This document shows, piece after piece, positions 18,173 to 27,174 of a stretch of 64,000 nucleotides of DNA. A program made the translations under genes and the position numbers. The DNA is from DATGMS01 sp040905145 (GTDB taxonomy: Bacteria; Bacteroidota; Bacteroidia; Cytophagales; Cyclobacteriaceae), in the NCBI GenBank assembly GCA_040905145.1, contig JBBDSC010000007.1, positions 1-64,000 of the forward strand, written 5' to 3'. Below the pieces are notes generated by a model. That model was not told the origin of the DNA. It searched no databases and worked only from the letters and a program-made list of their open reading frames with translations. Numbering within the stretch: the stretch's first letter is position 1; the number at the start of each line of letters is the position of its first letter.

Positions 18173-19030
18173 ATGTCAACAGATACTGGAAATAAAATTC
18201 CTCCCCAACATCAGGATGAGCAACCGGGGATAGAAGAAGAAATGAAGCCCCTTCCGGAATCTGAAGCCAACGGTGCTGATAAAAGGCTTCAGAATAAAGT
18301 GGCCCTGATTACTGGAGGGGACAGTGGAATCGGCAGGGCTGTTGCGCTGGCTTTCGCCAAAGAAGGTGCTAATGTCGCCATAGCTTACCTGGACGAATAT
18401 GAAGATGCAGAGAAAACATTGAGGTTAGTAGAAGAAAGGGGAGCTAAAGGGATATTGATACCGGGGGATGTTAGTGAAAAGCAACATTGCCAATATGTAG
18501 TGAGCCAGACCATTAGAGTTTTTGGCAAACTGGATATTTTGGTCAACAATGCAGCGCAGCAATATCCGCAAGACAGTCTTGAAAATATCAGTGAAGAGCA
18601 ATTAAGACGGACTTTTGGGACCAATATATTTTCTTACTTTTTTATCACCCAGGCAGCTTTGCCGCACTTGAAAAAAGGAAGCTGCATTATAAATTCATCT
18701 TCAGTGACAGCCTACAGGGGAAGTCACCATCTTATCGATTATGCTTCCACCAAAGGTGCGATTGTTGCCTTTACACGATCCCTTTCTGCCAATTTAGCAA
18801 AAAAAGGAATCCGGGTAAACGGTGTAGCGCCTGGGCCAATTTGGACCCCTTTGATCCCTGCGTCTTTTTCAGAGGAAAAAGTGGATGATTTTGGGGAAAA
18901 TGTACCTATGGGACGCCCAGGAGAGCCCAATGAGGTGGCTACCTGTTATGTTTTTCTGGCTTCGGAAGACGCCAGCTATATGACGGGGCAATTTCTACAT
19001 CCCAATGGAGGTGAAATAATTAATACATAA
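18173..19030 (+). CDS. Short-chain dehydrogenase/reductase, YghA/general-stress-protein-39 group
   Basis: 285 residues with a roughly 40-residue N-terminal extension typical of this group. The NAD(P) site is ITGGDSGIGRA (46-56), the NNAA motif is at 125-128, and the catalytic residues are Ser176 or Ser177, Tyr190 and Lys194 (DYASTKGA). Relatives are stress-induced oxidoreductases of unknown physiological substrate. After its stop, 19031-19289 contains a small GCCCGAT/ATCGGGGC stem (about 19110-19131) and no convincing gene. Confidence 0.9.
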   Translation: MSTDTGNKIPPQHQDEQPGIEEEMKPLPESEANGADKRLQNKVALITGGDSGIGRAVALAFAKEGANVAIAYLDEYEDAEKTLRLVEERGAKGILIPGDVSEKQHCQYVVSQTIRVFGKLDILVNNAAQQYPQDSLENISEEQLRRTFGTNIFSYFFITQAALPHLKKGSCIINSSSVTAYRGSHHLIDYASTKGAIVAFTRSLSANLAKKGIRVNGVAPGPIWTPLIPASFSEEKVDDFGENVPMGRPGEPNEVATCYVFLASEDASYMTGQFLHPNGGEIINT

Positions 19031-19289
19031 ATTAAGAATGGGAGATGGTCCAATAATATCTGTTATGTCAGAAGAAGGTTCTCACACACCAGGATGAATG
19101 TTCAGCGAGTTTTGCCCGATAAAAGATCGGGGCAGGCAGAAGCCAAAATTATATACACATGAAAAAGAATGAATTGATCGACGCTCTCAGAAACCATTGA
19201 TTTAGAGAAGAAAAGTGGGATAGATGTTTTTTATGGGAACACCCTGTAGTTATGATGCACTGGAGAATATTAAAACCAATCATCCACCT

Positions 19290-20252
19290 ATGAAGAATTC
19301 CATTGAGGAAATGATAACGGTAAGCAATTCGGCACTGGAAGAATCAGTGGCGATAGGAAGGGTATTGGGAAAATATACCCAAGGTGAAAAAGGACCTGCT
19401 TTGATCATCACCGCTGGGGTACATGGGAATGAAACCAGTGGCATCTTTGCTTTTAGAAGGGTTTGGCAAAAGCTGAAACAATTTAATTTGCCAATAAAAG
19501 GGGAACTCACCGGACTAGCTGGCAACATGGCTGCATTAAGCAAAAATGCCCGATTGATAGACAAAGACCTTAACAGGGTCTGCTTTTTGGAAACCGAGAG
19601 AAGACTTGAAGCGGGAGAGGATTTGGGCTATCAGGAGAGTAGGGAGTTTTCGGCATTAATAGAGGAAATTAACCAGGCACAGCATGGAATGATTATCAAA
19701 GTGTTTTTTCTTGATCTTCATACTACCTCCTCTGCTAGTCAGCCTTATATCAGTGTTAATCGGGATAAGGGAAGCTATGAATTTGCGAAAAAATTTCCTT
19801 TATTTATTGTAAAGGGGATAGAAGACTATATTCCCGGCCATATGGATTATTATTTAAACCATAAAGGGCATAATGGATGCACCATTGAAGCTGGCCAGCA
19901 TGAATCCTTGAATTCCATTGAAAACCATGAAGCGGCCATTTGGCTTGCCCTGGTGAATATTGGCTGTATGGATGAAAGGGATGTGCCTGATTTTGCCCTC
20001 CATTATGATGTTTTAAAAAAATCTGTGACCGATACCAATTTATCCTTTGAGGTAATTTATAAATATGATATTCAGGAAAAAGAATTTTTCCAAATGAAAC
20101 CTGGCTATGTGAATTTCCAAAAAATAAGCAAAGGAGAAATTTTGGCCACCTCCGATGGCAGAAATATCGTATCAGAATGGGATGGACGGATTTTCATGCC
20201 CTTGTACCAATCAGAGGGGAAGGACGGTTTTTTTGTAGTGCAAGAATGTTAA
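19290..20252 (+). CDS. Succinylglutamate desuccinylase/aspartoacylase-family zinc hydrolase
   Basis: 320 residues of the M14-like AstE/AspA family, which removes acyl groups from N-acyl amino acids. Zinc ligands are His and Glu in ITAGVHGNETSG and a later His in FLDLHTTSSASQPY. The Glu in TIEAGQHE is the likely general base. The frame is open from an ATG at 19224. I chose the ATG at 19290 (MKNSIEEM) because the added residues look non-conserved. It converges on an ATP-grasp ligase gene with a strong hairpin between. Confidence 0.82.
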   Translation: MKNSIEEMITVSNSALEESVAIGRVLGKYTQGEKGPALIITAGVHGNETSGIFAFRRVWQKLKQFNLPIKGELTGLAGNMAALSKNARLIDKDLNRVCFLETERRLEAGEDLGYQESREFSALIEEINQAQHGMIIKVFFLDLHTTSSASQPYISVNRDKGSYEFAKKFPLFIVKGIEDYIPGHMDYYLNHKGHNGCTIEAGQHESLNSIENHEAAIWLALVNIGCMDERDVPDFALHYDVLKKSVTDTNLSFEVIYKYDIQEKEFFQMKPGYVNFQKISKGEILATSDGRNIVSEWDGRIFMPLYQSEGKDGFFVVQEC

Positions 20253-20294
20253 AGGGACTGGCTTAAAAGGTGTTATCTTTTAAGCCAGTCCCTT
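20252..20294. terminator. Perfect 18-bp hairpin between convergent genes
   Basis: Bases 20252-20269 are exactly complementary to 20277-20294, with a 7-base loop GTGTTAT. The 5' arm overlaps the last base of the upstream stop codon. It sits between two convergent genes, so it probably acts as a bidirectional transcript end. The tail is only weakly T-rich on either strand. Confidence 0.65.
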
Positions 20295-20353
20295 ACCATT
20301 TATCCAATATATGTAATCCCCAGGCAATTCAGGTTCTCAAATGGATCCATTTC

Positions 20354-21397
20354 TTATTCCATGGTCGCCAGCATGGCATTGGGGATGTTATTTTTATAAT
20401 GTTTCTTATACTTAACTTTATTTTCGATGGATTCAATCAAAGCCTGGGCAAATTTTTCTTTTTCTAATTGCTCTGCTCCCCATAAACCACCCGGACTAAA
20501 AAGATTGAGTTCCATGATTTTGTCCCCCACAATATCCAGCCCTGCCAAAAACATTCCGTCATTTTTTAGTTTTGGCCCCACTATATGTGCCAGTTCCAAT
20601 ATTTTATCATTTATCTGGGCTTTTACTGCAGCCCCACCCGCATGAATATTACTTCGGATATCCCCTTTTTTATTTGTCCGGTGGATGGCAGCATATTTCC
20701 CTTTCACCTGAAATATTCTTCCATTCATAAGGATCACCCTGGTGTCACCGTCTTTGGCGGCAGGAAGGTATTCCTGAGCGATCACAAAACCGTTTCTGCC
20801 GATGGCTTCAACAATTTGATTGAGATTGGTGGTTTCATCTAACAAGAATACGTCTTGTCCCCCCGACCCCTGTAAAGGCTTTAAAATGACCTTGCCTCCT
20901 TCTTGTTCGTAAAATTCCCTGATCTGGTCTGGATCTCGGGTAATAATGGTCCTTGGGCGGACGATTTCAGGAAAATGCTGAAAGTACATTTTGTTTAGCG
21001 TATTCATCAAATGATAAGGATCATTTAATACCAGCACGTTATGTTCAATGGCCAGCTTACCGAATACCACTCCTGCGGACTGGGCCCACACCCTGCTGCC
21101 AATATCCTCTGAAGGATTACTCCTAAGAAATAGGACATCCAGATGCTCTGAGGTAATGCGTACCTTTTCTGCTTCTTTGCTTTGAATATAAGCCAAATAG
21201 CCCTCTTGGTTGCGGAATTTTTTTGTAGGGGCTTTCACAGCCATTGCCCCGATATGGCCCTTTTCAAAATAGGCAAGATCTCCGACACCTATAATGTAGA
21301 CTTGATGGCCCATTTTAACAGCCGTATGCGTCATGAGTGTGGTGTCATAATTTGGTTCTTCTGTTTTTATTTGATTAACTACAAATCCTATATCCAT
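20354..21397 (-). CDS. Glutathione-synthetase-like ATP-grasp ligase
   Basis: 347 residues. It has the prokaryotic glutathione synthetase layout: an N-terminal pre-ATP-grasp domain ending LFLRSNPSED and NDPYHLMNTLNKMY, then the ATP-grasp core with VILKPLQGSGGQDVFLL and a metal-binding C-terminus (DIVGDKIMELNLFSPGG). GshB joins gamma-glutamylcysteine to glycine. No gshA is in the window, so it could instead make another peptide or amide. It converges on an acyl-amino-acid hydrolase, which hints at linked metabolism but proves nothing. Confidence 0.8.
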   Translation of the reverse strand: MDIGFVVNQIKTEEPNYDTTLMTHTAVKMGHQVYIIGVGDLAYFEKGHIGAMAVKAPTKKFRNQEGYLAYIQSKEAEKVRITSEHLDVLFLRSNPSEDIGSRVWAQSAGVVFGKLAIEHNVLVLNDPYHLMNTLNKMYFQHFPEIVRPRTIITRDPDQIREFYEQEGGKVILKPLQGSGGQDVFLLDETTNLNQIVEAIGRNGFVIAQEYLPAAKDGDTRVILMNGRIFQVKGKYAAIHRTNKKGDIRSNIHAGGAAVKAQINDKILELAHIVGPKLKNDGMFLAGLDIVGDKIMELNLFSPGGLWGAEQLEKEKFAQALIESIENKVKYKKHYKNNIPNAMLATME

Positions 21398-21636
21398 TTT
21401 TAAGGGGGTTTTATAAATATTATATAGAAAATAATGCCAAATGCCAAATCAAAATTTTGTCTCCAAAGGAATGGTGGATTTAAACAAATAATCATTACCA
21501 AATATCCTGTTTCTTAAGCCTTTCCATAAAGATCTTCAGGAGAGAAATAGAAGTTTATGTTATATGCACTTTAGATCTGGATAGTCGGGATTGTGTGAAT
21601 ATCTCAACAGTTTGTGGCCTTAGCTACGAAAAAGAC

Positions 21637-21861
21637 ATGCTGATGATGGAGACTTACAATAACCCAAAGCCGGAAAAAAACAAATATCCAAAGACAAAAG
21701 ACAATAAATTTCAAGTGATAAAAAGTCAAACCTACTATAAAAGAACCCAATCATTCGAGATGAGAAGCGAAGAGGTTTTTTATTTTGAATTTAAGATTGA
21801 TTTTTATTTGTTGTTTGAAATTTTGCCGGAAAAAGCACGGAAATTACTGATAAGAGCCTAA
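21637..21861 (+). CDS. Small hypothetical protein
   Basis: 74 residues from the ATG at 21637; a GTG at 21595 would add 14. It is charged and tyrosine-rich in the first half, with a short hydrophobic patch IDFYLLFEILP near the end. I recognise no family. Coding status is uncertain because it stands alone between two minus-strand genes, but its stop just avoids the neighbouring gene end at 21866. Confidence 0.3.
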   Translation: MLMMETYNNPKPEKNKYPKTKDNKFQVIKSQTYYKRTQSFEMRSEEVFYFEFKIDFYLLFEILPEKARKLLIRA

Positions 21862-21865
21862 ACCT

Positions 21866-23305
21866 TCAATGTTCAGATTCTATTTTAAAATGATCTTCAA
21901 TGACTTTTTCGGCGGCATTATATCCCCCCATTCCATGTACGCCCCCTCCCGGCGGAGTGGAGGCAGAGCAAATATATACCCTTGGATCAGGGGTTGAGTA
22001 AGGGGATAATTTCGTAATGGGTCTGGTGAAAAGTTGGGTGATATCCTGTATTCCTCCATTGATATCCCCACCAATGAGATTTGGATTAAATGCTTCCAAT
22101 TCCGCGGTGTTATGGGTAGCACGGGCAAGAATGGTATCCCTAAAGCCCGGTGCCACTTTTTCTATCTGATCTTCAATCACCTTAGTCATATCCTCCAAGC
22201 TTCCATTGGGGACATGGCAGTAAGCCCAGGCCGTATGCTTTCCTTTTGGGGCCCTTTGATCATCGAAGATGCTCTGCTGGGCTAGCAGTACGTAAGGATG
22301 GGTGGATAACTTGTTGTTGAAATTGTTTTGCTCTGAAAGTTCTATTTCTTTTGTAGAATAACCGATATGTAAGGTGGCTGCCTGACGACATTTTTCATTG
22401 ATAAAAGGGATGGGTTCATGAAGGGCCCAGTCTATTTTAAAAACCCCCGCTCCATAGCGATAGGCATTCATCCTTTTCCTGTATAACCAAGAGAATTCAG
22501 TGCCGCCAATATTTAAGAGCTGTTTAGGGGTGAGGTCGAAAATGTAGACTTTCGACTGTGGCAGATCATTAAGGTGTTTTACAAGGAAATTGAGATGGAC
22601 TTGTCCCTGAAGGGATTGGTAATAGGCTATCAAAGCACCTGAAAGGGCAGAGGCGCCTCCTTTTGGGAACGGCCAACCATATTTGTGGGCAATGGCCAGC
22701 AATACGAGTCCAAAGGAAGAGGAGGCAAGGTTGGTGAGTGGCAAGGTCGAATGGGCAGCGGAGCCGTAAAAAAATGTTTTGGTTTTCTCTTCTTTAAAAT
22801 AAAGGTTAGCCAATTGTTTGGCAGAAAGCAATGCTTTTAACCCAAATGAAGCAAAAGTGATGGGATGGGAGGGGATGCTAAGGGGCTTGAGTAGATCAGT
22901 GCCAATTTTATCCCAGTCTTTTACCAGATTGCCCATGAGGGAGATATAGTTCTTAGTGTCCTGACCAAATTGTGCCGCAGTCTCTTCCACGCTACGATAA
23001 GCTACATGGGCAGACTCATCTGGAAAAGGGTGGGCAAAAGAAATTCCGGGATCGATCCATTCCAGGTTAAATCGGTCCAAAGGCAATGTTTGGAAGAAGG
23101 GTGATGCCAATCCCAAGGGATGAATGGCCGATGCAAGATCGTGTTTGAAACCCTTTAATGTAAGTTCTTCTGTTCTTACGGCACCTCCCGGAGTGGAAGA
23201 CTGCTCATATACCGCAGTTCTCAGACCCAGTTGCTGAAGACGGATGGCCGCAGATAAGCCATTGGGGCCACTTCCTATAATGATGGCATCATATTTTTCT
23301 GACAT
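21866..23305 (-). CDS. Phytoene-desaturase-like FAD-dependent oxidoreductase (PYROXD2-like)
   Basis: 479 residues. The FAD-binding motif IIIGSGPNGLSAAIRLQQLG is at the N-terminus, followed by YEQSSTPGGAVRTEE. The C-terminal FAD motif is SASTPPGGGVHGMGGYNAA. The group resembles carotenoid desaturases, but no carotenoid genes flank it, so the substrate is unknown. The start overlaps the stop of the upstream gene by one base, so the two are translationally coupled. Confidence 0.85.
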   Translation of the reverse strand: MSEKYDAIIIGSGPNGLSAAIRLQQLGLRTAVYEQSSTPGGAVRTEELTLKGFKHDLASAIHPLGLASPFFQTLPLDRFNLEWIDPGISFAHPFPDESAHVAYRSVEETAAQFGQDTKNYISLMGNLVKDWDKIGTDLLKPLSIPSHPITFASFGLKALLSAKQLANLYFKEEKTKTFFYGSAAHSTLPLTNLASSSFGLVLLAIAHKYGWPFPKGGASALSGALIAYYQSLQGQVHLNFLVKHLNDLPQSKVYIFDLTPKQLLNIGGTEFSWLYRKRMNAYRYGAGVFKIDWALHEPIPFINEKCRQAATLHIGYSTKEIELSEQNNFNNKLSTHPYVLLAQQSIFDDQRAPKGKHTAWAYCHVPNGSLEDMTKVIEDQIEKVAPGFRDTILARATHNTAELEAFNPNLIGGDINGGIQDITQLFTRPITKLSPYSTPDPRVYICSASTPPGGGVHGMGGYNAAEKVIEDHFKIESEH

Positions 23306-24165
23306 TAGGGTAAATCATTTAAATCTATGGCGTCAACATATTCCCTGAAGGTAATGCTCCCATATTTGGGCGCCACCATATTTGTAGTGCTGACGTGCCT
23401 GAAATAATCCAGATTATGGGCTATACTTTTATTGAAAATCCCAATGATTGGAATCCCCGTGCGCAGCATCCATTCAGGGACATGGATAAAGCGTGAATTG
23501 GTCTTTTGTTGAACGATCTTGGCCATTTCATCTCTGGTATGCACTTCAGGCCCTCCCACATCCATTTTTTTGGGGCCTGTATGGAGATGATCCATTACCA
23601 CTTGGGCGAGATCCTGTTGATGAATCGAATTGGTCCGATAATTTCCTGAGCCGGGTAATAGAAGCAAGCCCCTTTTTGCGATGATCAACAGATCGTTTAA
23701 TCCGGAAAAGAAACCGGTAGGTTTGATAATGGTATAGTTTTCAAAGGCTTTTGCCATTAATTGTTGCACTTTTTTGTGAACCTCGGCTAACTTTAGTTTA
23801 GTAGCAGAATCACTTCCCTTTATGGAACAATATACGAATCGTTTTACCTCGGCGTTGCAGGATTCGGCAATGATATTCTTATTGGATTCATAATCGATAT
23901 CATCATAATTTCCCTCATCAACAGTAAAAAGACTCACACTCTTGCCCAGGGAAGAAAACACAATGCTGATCCCCTCACATAAACCTTTAACGGCATCTGG
24001 ATTTCGGGCATCAGCTATCCAGATATCAGAGGTAAAAGGTTTCAACTTTTCTGCACTGTCCGGGTTACTGGCCAACGCCCTGAAAGGAATATTGGATTGT
24101 GCCAGCTTTTTGACCACTTCAAAGCCCAGAGATCCTGCAGCACCTACAATCAGTATTTTGTCCAT
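23305..24165 (-). CDS. Atypical SDR / NmrA-like NAD(P)-binding protein
   Basis: 286 residues. The Rossmann motif is ILIVGAAGSLGFEVVKKL (GxxGxxG), then ADARNPDAVKGL and SIVFSSLGKSVS. It lacks a classical YxxxK site, as in atypical SDRs that act as epimerase-like or redox-sensing proteins. It is the first gene of a two-gene operon with the flavoprotein, whose start it overlaps by one base. Shared metabolism of a lipid-like substrate is a guess. Confidence 0.78.
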   Translation of the reverse strand: MDKILIVGAAGSLGFEVVKKLAQSNIPFRALASNPDSAEKLKPFTSDIWIADARNPDAVKGLCEGISIVFSSLGKSVSLFTVDEGNYDDIDYESNKNIIAESCNAEVKRFVYCSIKGSDSATKLKLAEVHKKVQQLMAKAFENYTIIKPTGFFSGLNDLLIIAKRGLLLLPGSGNYRTNSIHQQDLAQVVMDHLHTGPKKMDVGGPEVHTRDEMAKIVQQKTNSRFIHVPEWMLRTGIPIIGIFNKSIAHNLDYFRHVSTTNMVAPKYGSITFREYVDAIDLNDLP

Positions 24166-24322
24166 TGCTGTTGGGTTTTATTTTTTGATATGCAAAAATA
24201 GAACCATGATCACTGAATTCAATTTCAGGGACAGGGACAAGTCTGGGAGCCCAGAGGATGTTTACTGAAGGTTGACAGAAATGATAAACTAGGAAGTATT
24301 ATAGGTGCACAAAGAATTATTA

Positions 24323-24754
24323 TTATTGATCGATAGGTTGGTGATCATAGCTTAATACCCTGGATATTTTCCACTTATTGTCCTTCTTTTTCCAAATATG
24401 GGTAAATTTAGCAACTTCCACCTTTTTTTCAGTTTGCCCATTTTTTGATTGGAAATAATAGTGGGTGCCTATTTCTATAGCCCCAAAATTCTGCAGGGGA
24501 TAGACCTCCAGACTATCTGCTACCAGTTCCCTTCTAGTTTTAACTTCACTATTGCCACATAAAGTAGTCTCTAAAATTTCCAACATCTTCTTCCGTGTCA
24601 AAATCAACCCGCTTTTGTCATGATAGAATTCCAAATCTTTGACAAAAAAGGTTTTGAAGACCGAGAGGTTGCAGGTGTTGTAAGCCTCAAAGGCTAAATG
24701 GTCCAAATTGGCGATTTCCTGGTATAATTTTTTAGATGATGTAGAAGTGGGCAT
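24323..24754 (-). CDS. SnoaL/DUF4440-like nuclear-transport-factor-2 fold protein
   Basis: 143 residues. The pattern fits the NTF2-like fold: an N-terminal helix (ANLDHLAFEAYNTCNLSVF), then FKTFFVKDLEFYHDKSGL and a C-terminal beta sheet (FTHIWKKKDNKWKISRVLSY). Such proteins are small enzymes or ligand-binding proteins. No signal peptide is seen. Transcribed alone; function not assignable. Confidence 0.72.
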   Translation of the reverse strand: MPTSTSSKKLYQEIANLDHLAFEAYNTCNLSVFKTFFVKDLEFYHDKSGLILTRKKMLEILETTLCGNSEVKTRRELVADSLEVYPLQNFGAIEIGTHYYFQSKNGQTEKKVEVAKFTHIWKKKDNKWKISRVLSYDHQPIDQ

Positions 24755-24898
24755 GGAAAGATATTTAATATTTTATGAAAAAAAGATTGGCTTTATGATT
24801 TCCTTACTGATCAAATTAACCTTTATTTAAATTGATCACAATCTATATTCAAAAAGAAATATAAAGAATATGTGCAAAAGCCCAAGTTTACCATCTTC

Positions 24899-25954
24899 TC
24901 AATCCACCAGCCATAGATAATTTTCATATCCCTCTTTTTTCATGTTTTCTTTAGGAATAAATTTAAGGGCGGCGGAATTCATGCAGTAACGTAAATTTGT
25001 TGGCTCCGGGCCATCATTAAAGGCATGGCCTCCATGAGCATCACCAAATTTACTTCTGACTTCTACACGAGACATGCCCAAAGTAGTATCCATCGGTTTT
25101 TCGAGGAATCTGGCATCTATGGGTTTAGAAAAACTCGGCCAACCCGACTTGGAATCATATTTATCCTTGGAGCTGAAAAGAGGGGCACCAGATACAATAC
25201 AAACATAGATGCCCTTGGCTTTATTACTATCATACTCATTGCTAAAGGCGGGTTCAGTGGCTTCCTCCATAGTTACCTTATATTGCAAGTTTGTCAACTG
25301 CTGCTTTAATGAGGTCTTTGAAGGTGATGGATATTGATCTGCGGAAGATAAACTCCAGTGCTCCGCTATAAACTTGTCCCTCCCGGATCCAGTTCGGTAA
25401 GCTGCATATTCCTTGGGTTTTTTTTTGTAATAATCCTGATGATAGGATTCTGCTTTATAAAAATTTGTAATTTTTTCAATGGGAGTAATTACAGGGGCCT
25501 TAAATTTGCCTGAATTGTCCAATCTTTTTTTAGAAGCTTCCGCTACTCGTTTTTGTTCCTGGGAATGGTAAAAGACAGCAGATTGGTATTGAGTGCCCCG
25601 ATCATGAAAAGATCCTCCGGCATCTGTGGGATCAAATTGCTGCCAGAAGATATCAATCAACTCTGAATAGCTGATCACATCCGGATTAAATTTTATTTGG
25701 ACCGCTTCCTTATGTCCTGTCTTTCCTGTGCTGACATCTGCATATGAAGGATTTTTTTCTTCTCCACCCGAATAGCCCGACACCACGGAGATTACCCCAT
25801 CGATTTCCTCAAAAGGCGCCTCAATGCACCAAAAACAACCCCCCGCAAAGGTAGCCAGTTTTGCCTTTCCATTGTCTTGGTTTTGAATCTTAGCCTCCGA
25901 ACAACTGCACAGAAGAAGAGAAAATATACTTAAAATGTGGATGGGTTTTATCAT
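24899..25954 (-). CDS. msrAB: Exported fused methionine sulfoxide reductase MsrA-MsrB
   Basis: 351 residues. A lipoprotein-type signal (LLLCSC, Cys16 or Cys18) precedes MsrA with catalytic Cys40 in FAGGCFWCIEAPFE. The C-terminal MsrB domain has SGWPSFSKPI and catalytic Cys324 in RYCMNSAAL. It repairs both S- and R-methionine sulfoxide in envelope proteins. The MsrB part reads YVCIVSGAPLF instead of CxxC, and the second zinc pair is also absent, so it is a zinc-less form. It needs reducing power from an envelope thiol system not seen here. Confidence 0.92.
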   Translation of the reverse strand: MIKPIHILSIFSLLLCSCSEAKIQNQDNGKAKLATFAGGCFWCIEAPFEEIDGVISVVSGYSGGEEKNPSYADVSTGKTGHKEAVQIKFNPDVISYSELIDIFWQQFDPTDAGGSFHDRGTQYQSAVFYHSQEQKRVAEASKKRLDNSGKFKAPVITPIEKITNFYKAESYHQDYYKKKPKEYAAYRTGSGRDKFIAEHWSLSSADQYPSPSKTSLKQQLTNLQYKVTMEEATEPAFSNEYDSNKAKGIYVCIVSGAPLFSSKDKYDSKSGWPSFSKPIDARFLEKPMDTTLGMSRVEVRSKFGDAHGGHAFNDGPEPTNLRYCMNSAALKFIPKENMKKEGYENYLWLVD

Positions 25955-26304
25955 AATTTGGTTTATTATATAATTTGCTTTTCATTGGTCATGACCTGTC
26001 CCCCTGAATAATTATCCGGGTATGTAAGAACCTTTCTGATGCTCGATTTTATACCCTTAAATATATTAAGCGGGGGCTTCGGTTTAAAACAATCCTACAA
26101 CGAAGTGTGTTCCAGTAAGTGCTGAAGGCACCCTTTATTTTAGCTATTAAATCTACAAAAAAAATTCCTGAAAGTTGCAATTACTGAGGCAGATCCATGT
26201 ATTCAGGAAGAAGGAAAGAACCAACGAAGGTTCAGACATAAAAGTTAAAACACCTAGGGAAGCAAATTCCCTCGGTCAGTAGTTATTCAATCCCTGATTG
26301 GATA
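25955..26304. other. Intergenic region with one small hairpin, no gene seen
   Basis: 350 bases of AT-rich sequence without a credible reading frame. The only structure I see is AGGGAA-GCAAA-TTCCCT at 26256-26272. Read on the minus strand it follows the small membrane protein gene and is followed by a T-rich stretch, so it may be a weak terminator for that gene. Confidence 0.35.
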
Positions 26305-26604
26305 TTAGACGGTATTGGAATTTTTGGTTTTTGAAAATTTTTCCCAATGTAATTTGGATATTAAATCCCTAAGAGAAACAGATTTCTTATTATGCTTGGT
26401 CTCGCTTCTTGTGATTTTTATAGGTTTGGGTAAATCCTTGGGCATTTTTCCCACTTTCCATCCCGGAGGTTTCGCAAAAGCATTTTCGTCCAAGTCCTCC
26501 TCCAAAGGTCCCTCATCCACTTCCGCAACACTGATACTATATATTGTATATATAATCCCCAAAAAAAGAAGGATTGAAATTATGATTAAAATAGTAGCCA
26601 TCAT
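26305..26604 (-). CDS. Small single-span membrane protein
   Basis: 99 residues (98 from the second Met). One N-terminal transmembrane helix (about 3-24) is followed by an acidic stretch (EVDEGPLEEDLDE) and a basic tail. I recognise no family. It lies downstream, on the same strand, of the protease cluster but is separated by 336 bases. That spacer (26605-26940) has no gene; a TAAATTTG -7-like box on the minus strand at 26736-26743 lacks a matching -33 box. Confidence 0.5.
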   Translation of the reverse strand: MMATILIIISILLFLGIIYTIYSISVAEVDEGPLEEDLDENAFAKPPGWKVGKMPKDLPKPIKITRSETKHNKKSVSLRDLISKLHWEKFSKTKNSNTV

Positions 26605-26940
26605 TTAATGCTTAATTTTTGATCCTTAAAATAAGTTTTAACTTTGGATCCAATATCCATTGAAAACCAGCTTCGTTTAATCTTTGGCTTCCGAAACGGC
26701 ACCTATTTTAAAGCTTTGTACGTTGCAATTTAATACAAATTTAAGTTGCTAAAAAACAAATTATAAAATAATTTTTAGCCATATATTTTTATATTGAAAT
26801 ATTAGCATTTTATATGTGAAAAATTGCTGATCAAGGATTGATAGATAAGAGATAGGTCAGAAAAAGAGATGAGGAAGAAGGCATTCCCAAAAACGGATTC
26901 AAAATGGTCATCGGGAAATTAGTTTTGATATTATGGGCAG

Positions 26941-27174
26941 TCATTGTTCATCCGCATCCGGTGGGGGCAATTGAATTTTTTTTTCTTCTGAACAGGAGTC
27001 AATTTCTTTATGAGTTAAAATTCTGTCGATTTTCTTTTCCTCGATTTCCCCGACGACCACTCCGAAATCATACAGTCGTTTAATGTGCAGCCCATCAGCA
27101 CGCAATTTATCCGCAATGTCCCCGAGGCAATTTAGATATTGTTCCGCAACTGTTATGATCACATTTTTTTTCAT
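26941..27174 (-). CDS. Free-standing subtilisin-propeptide-like (I9-type) protein
   Basis: 77 residues. The pattern VIITVAEQYLNCLGDIADKL, then LYDFGVVVGEI, then an acidic segment ending QLPPPDADEQ resembles small proteins that sit beside bacterial subtilases and look like detached I9 propeptides. I infer it inhibits or chaperones the protease encoded just upstream. Some databases give similar small proteins the unlikely name ketohydroxyglutarate aldolase. Its ATG overlaps the protease stop (ATGA), so translation is coupled. It has no signal peptide. Confidence 0.7.
   Translation of the reverse strand: MKKNVIITVAEQYLNCLGDIADKLRADGLHIKRLYDFGVVVGEIEEKKIDRILTHKEIDSCSEEKKIQLPPPDADEQ

Noticed and set aside
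19031..19289. Possible decayed gene between the SDR and hydrolase genes (MKKNELIDALRNH at 19159, then DLEKKSGIDVFYGNTL)
   Set aside because: The fragments are too short and in different frames, and I recognise no parent family.
21866..23305. Carotenoid biosynthesis locus
   Set aside because: The flavoprotein resembles phytoene desaturases but no crtB, crtY or idi neighbours exist, and it fits the PYROXD2-like branch better.
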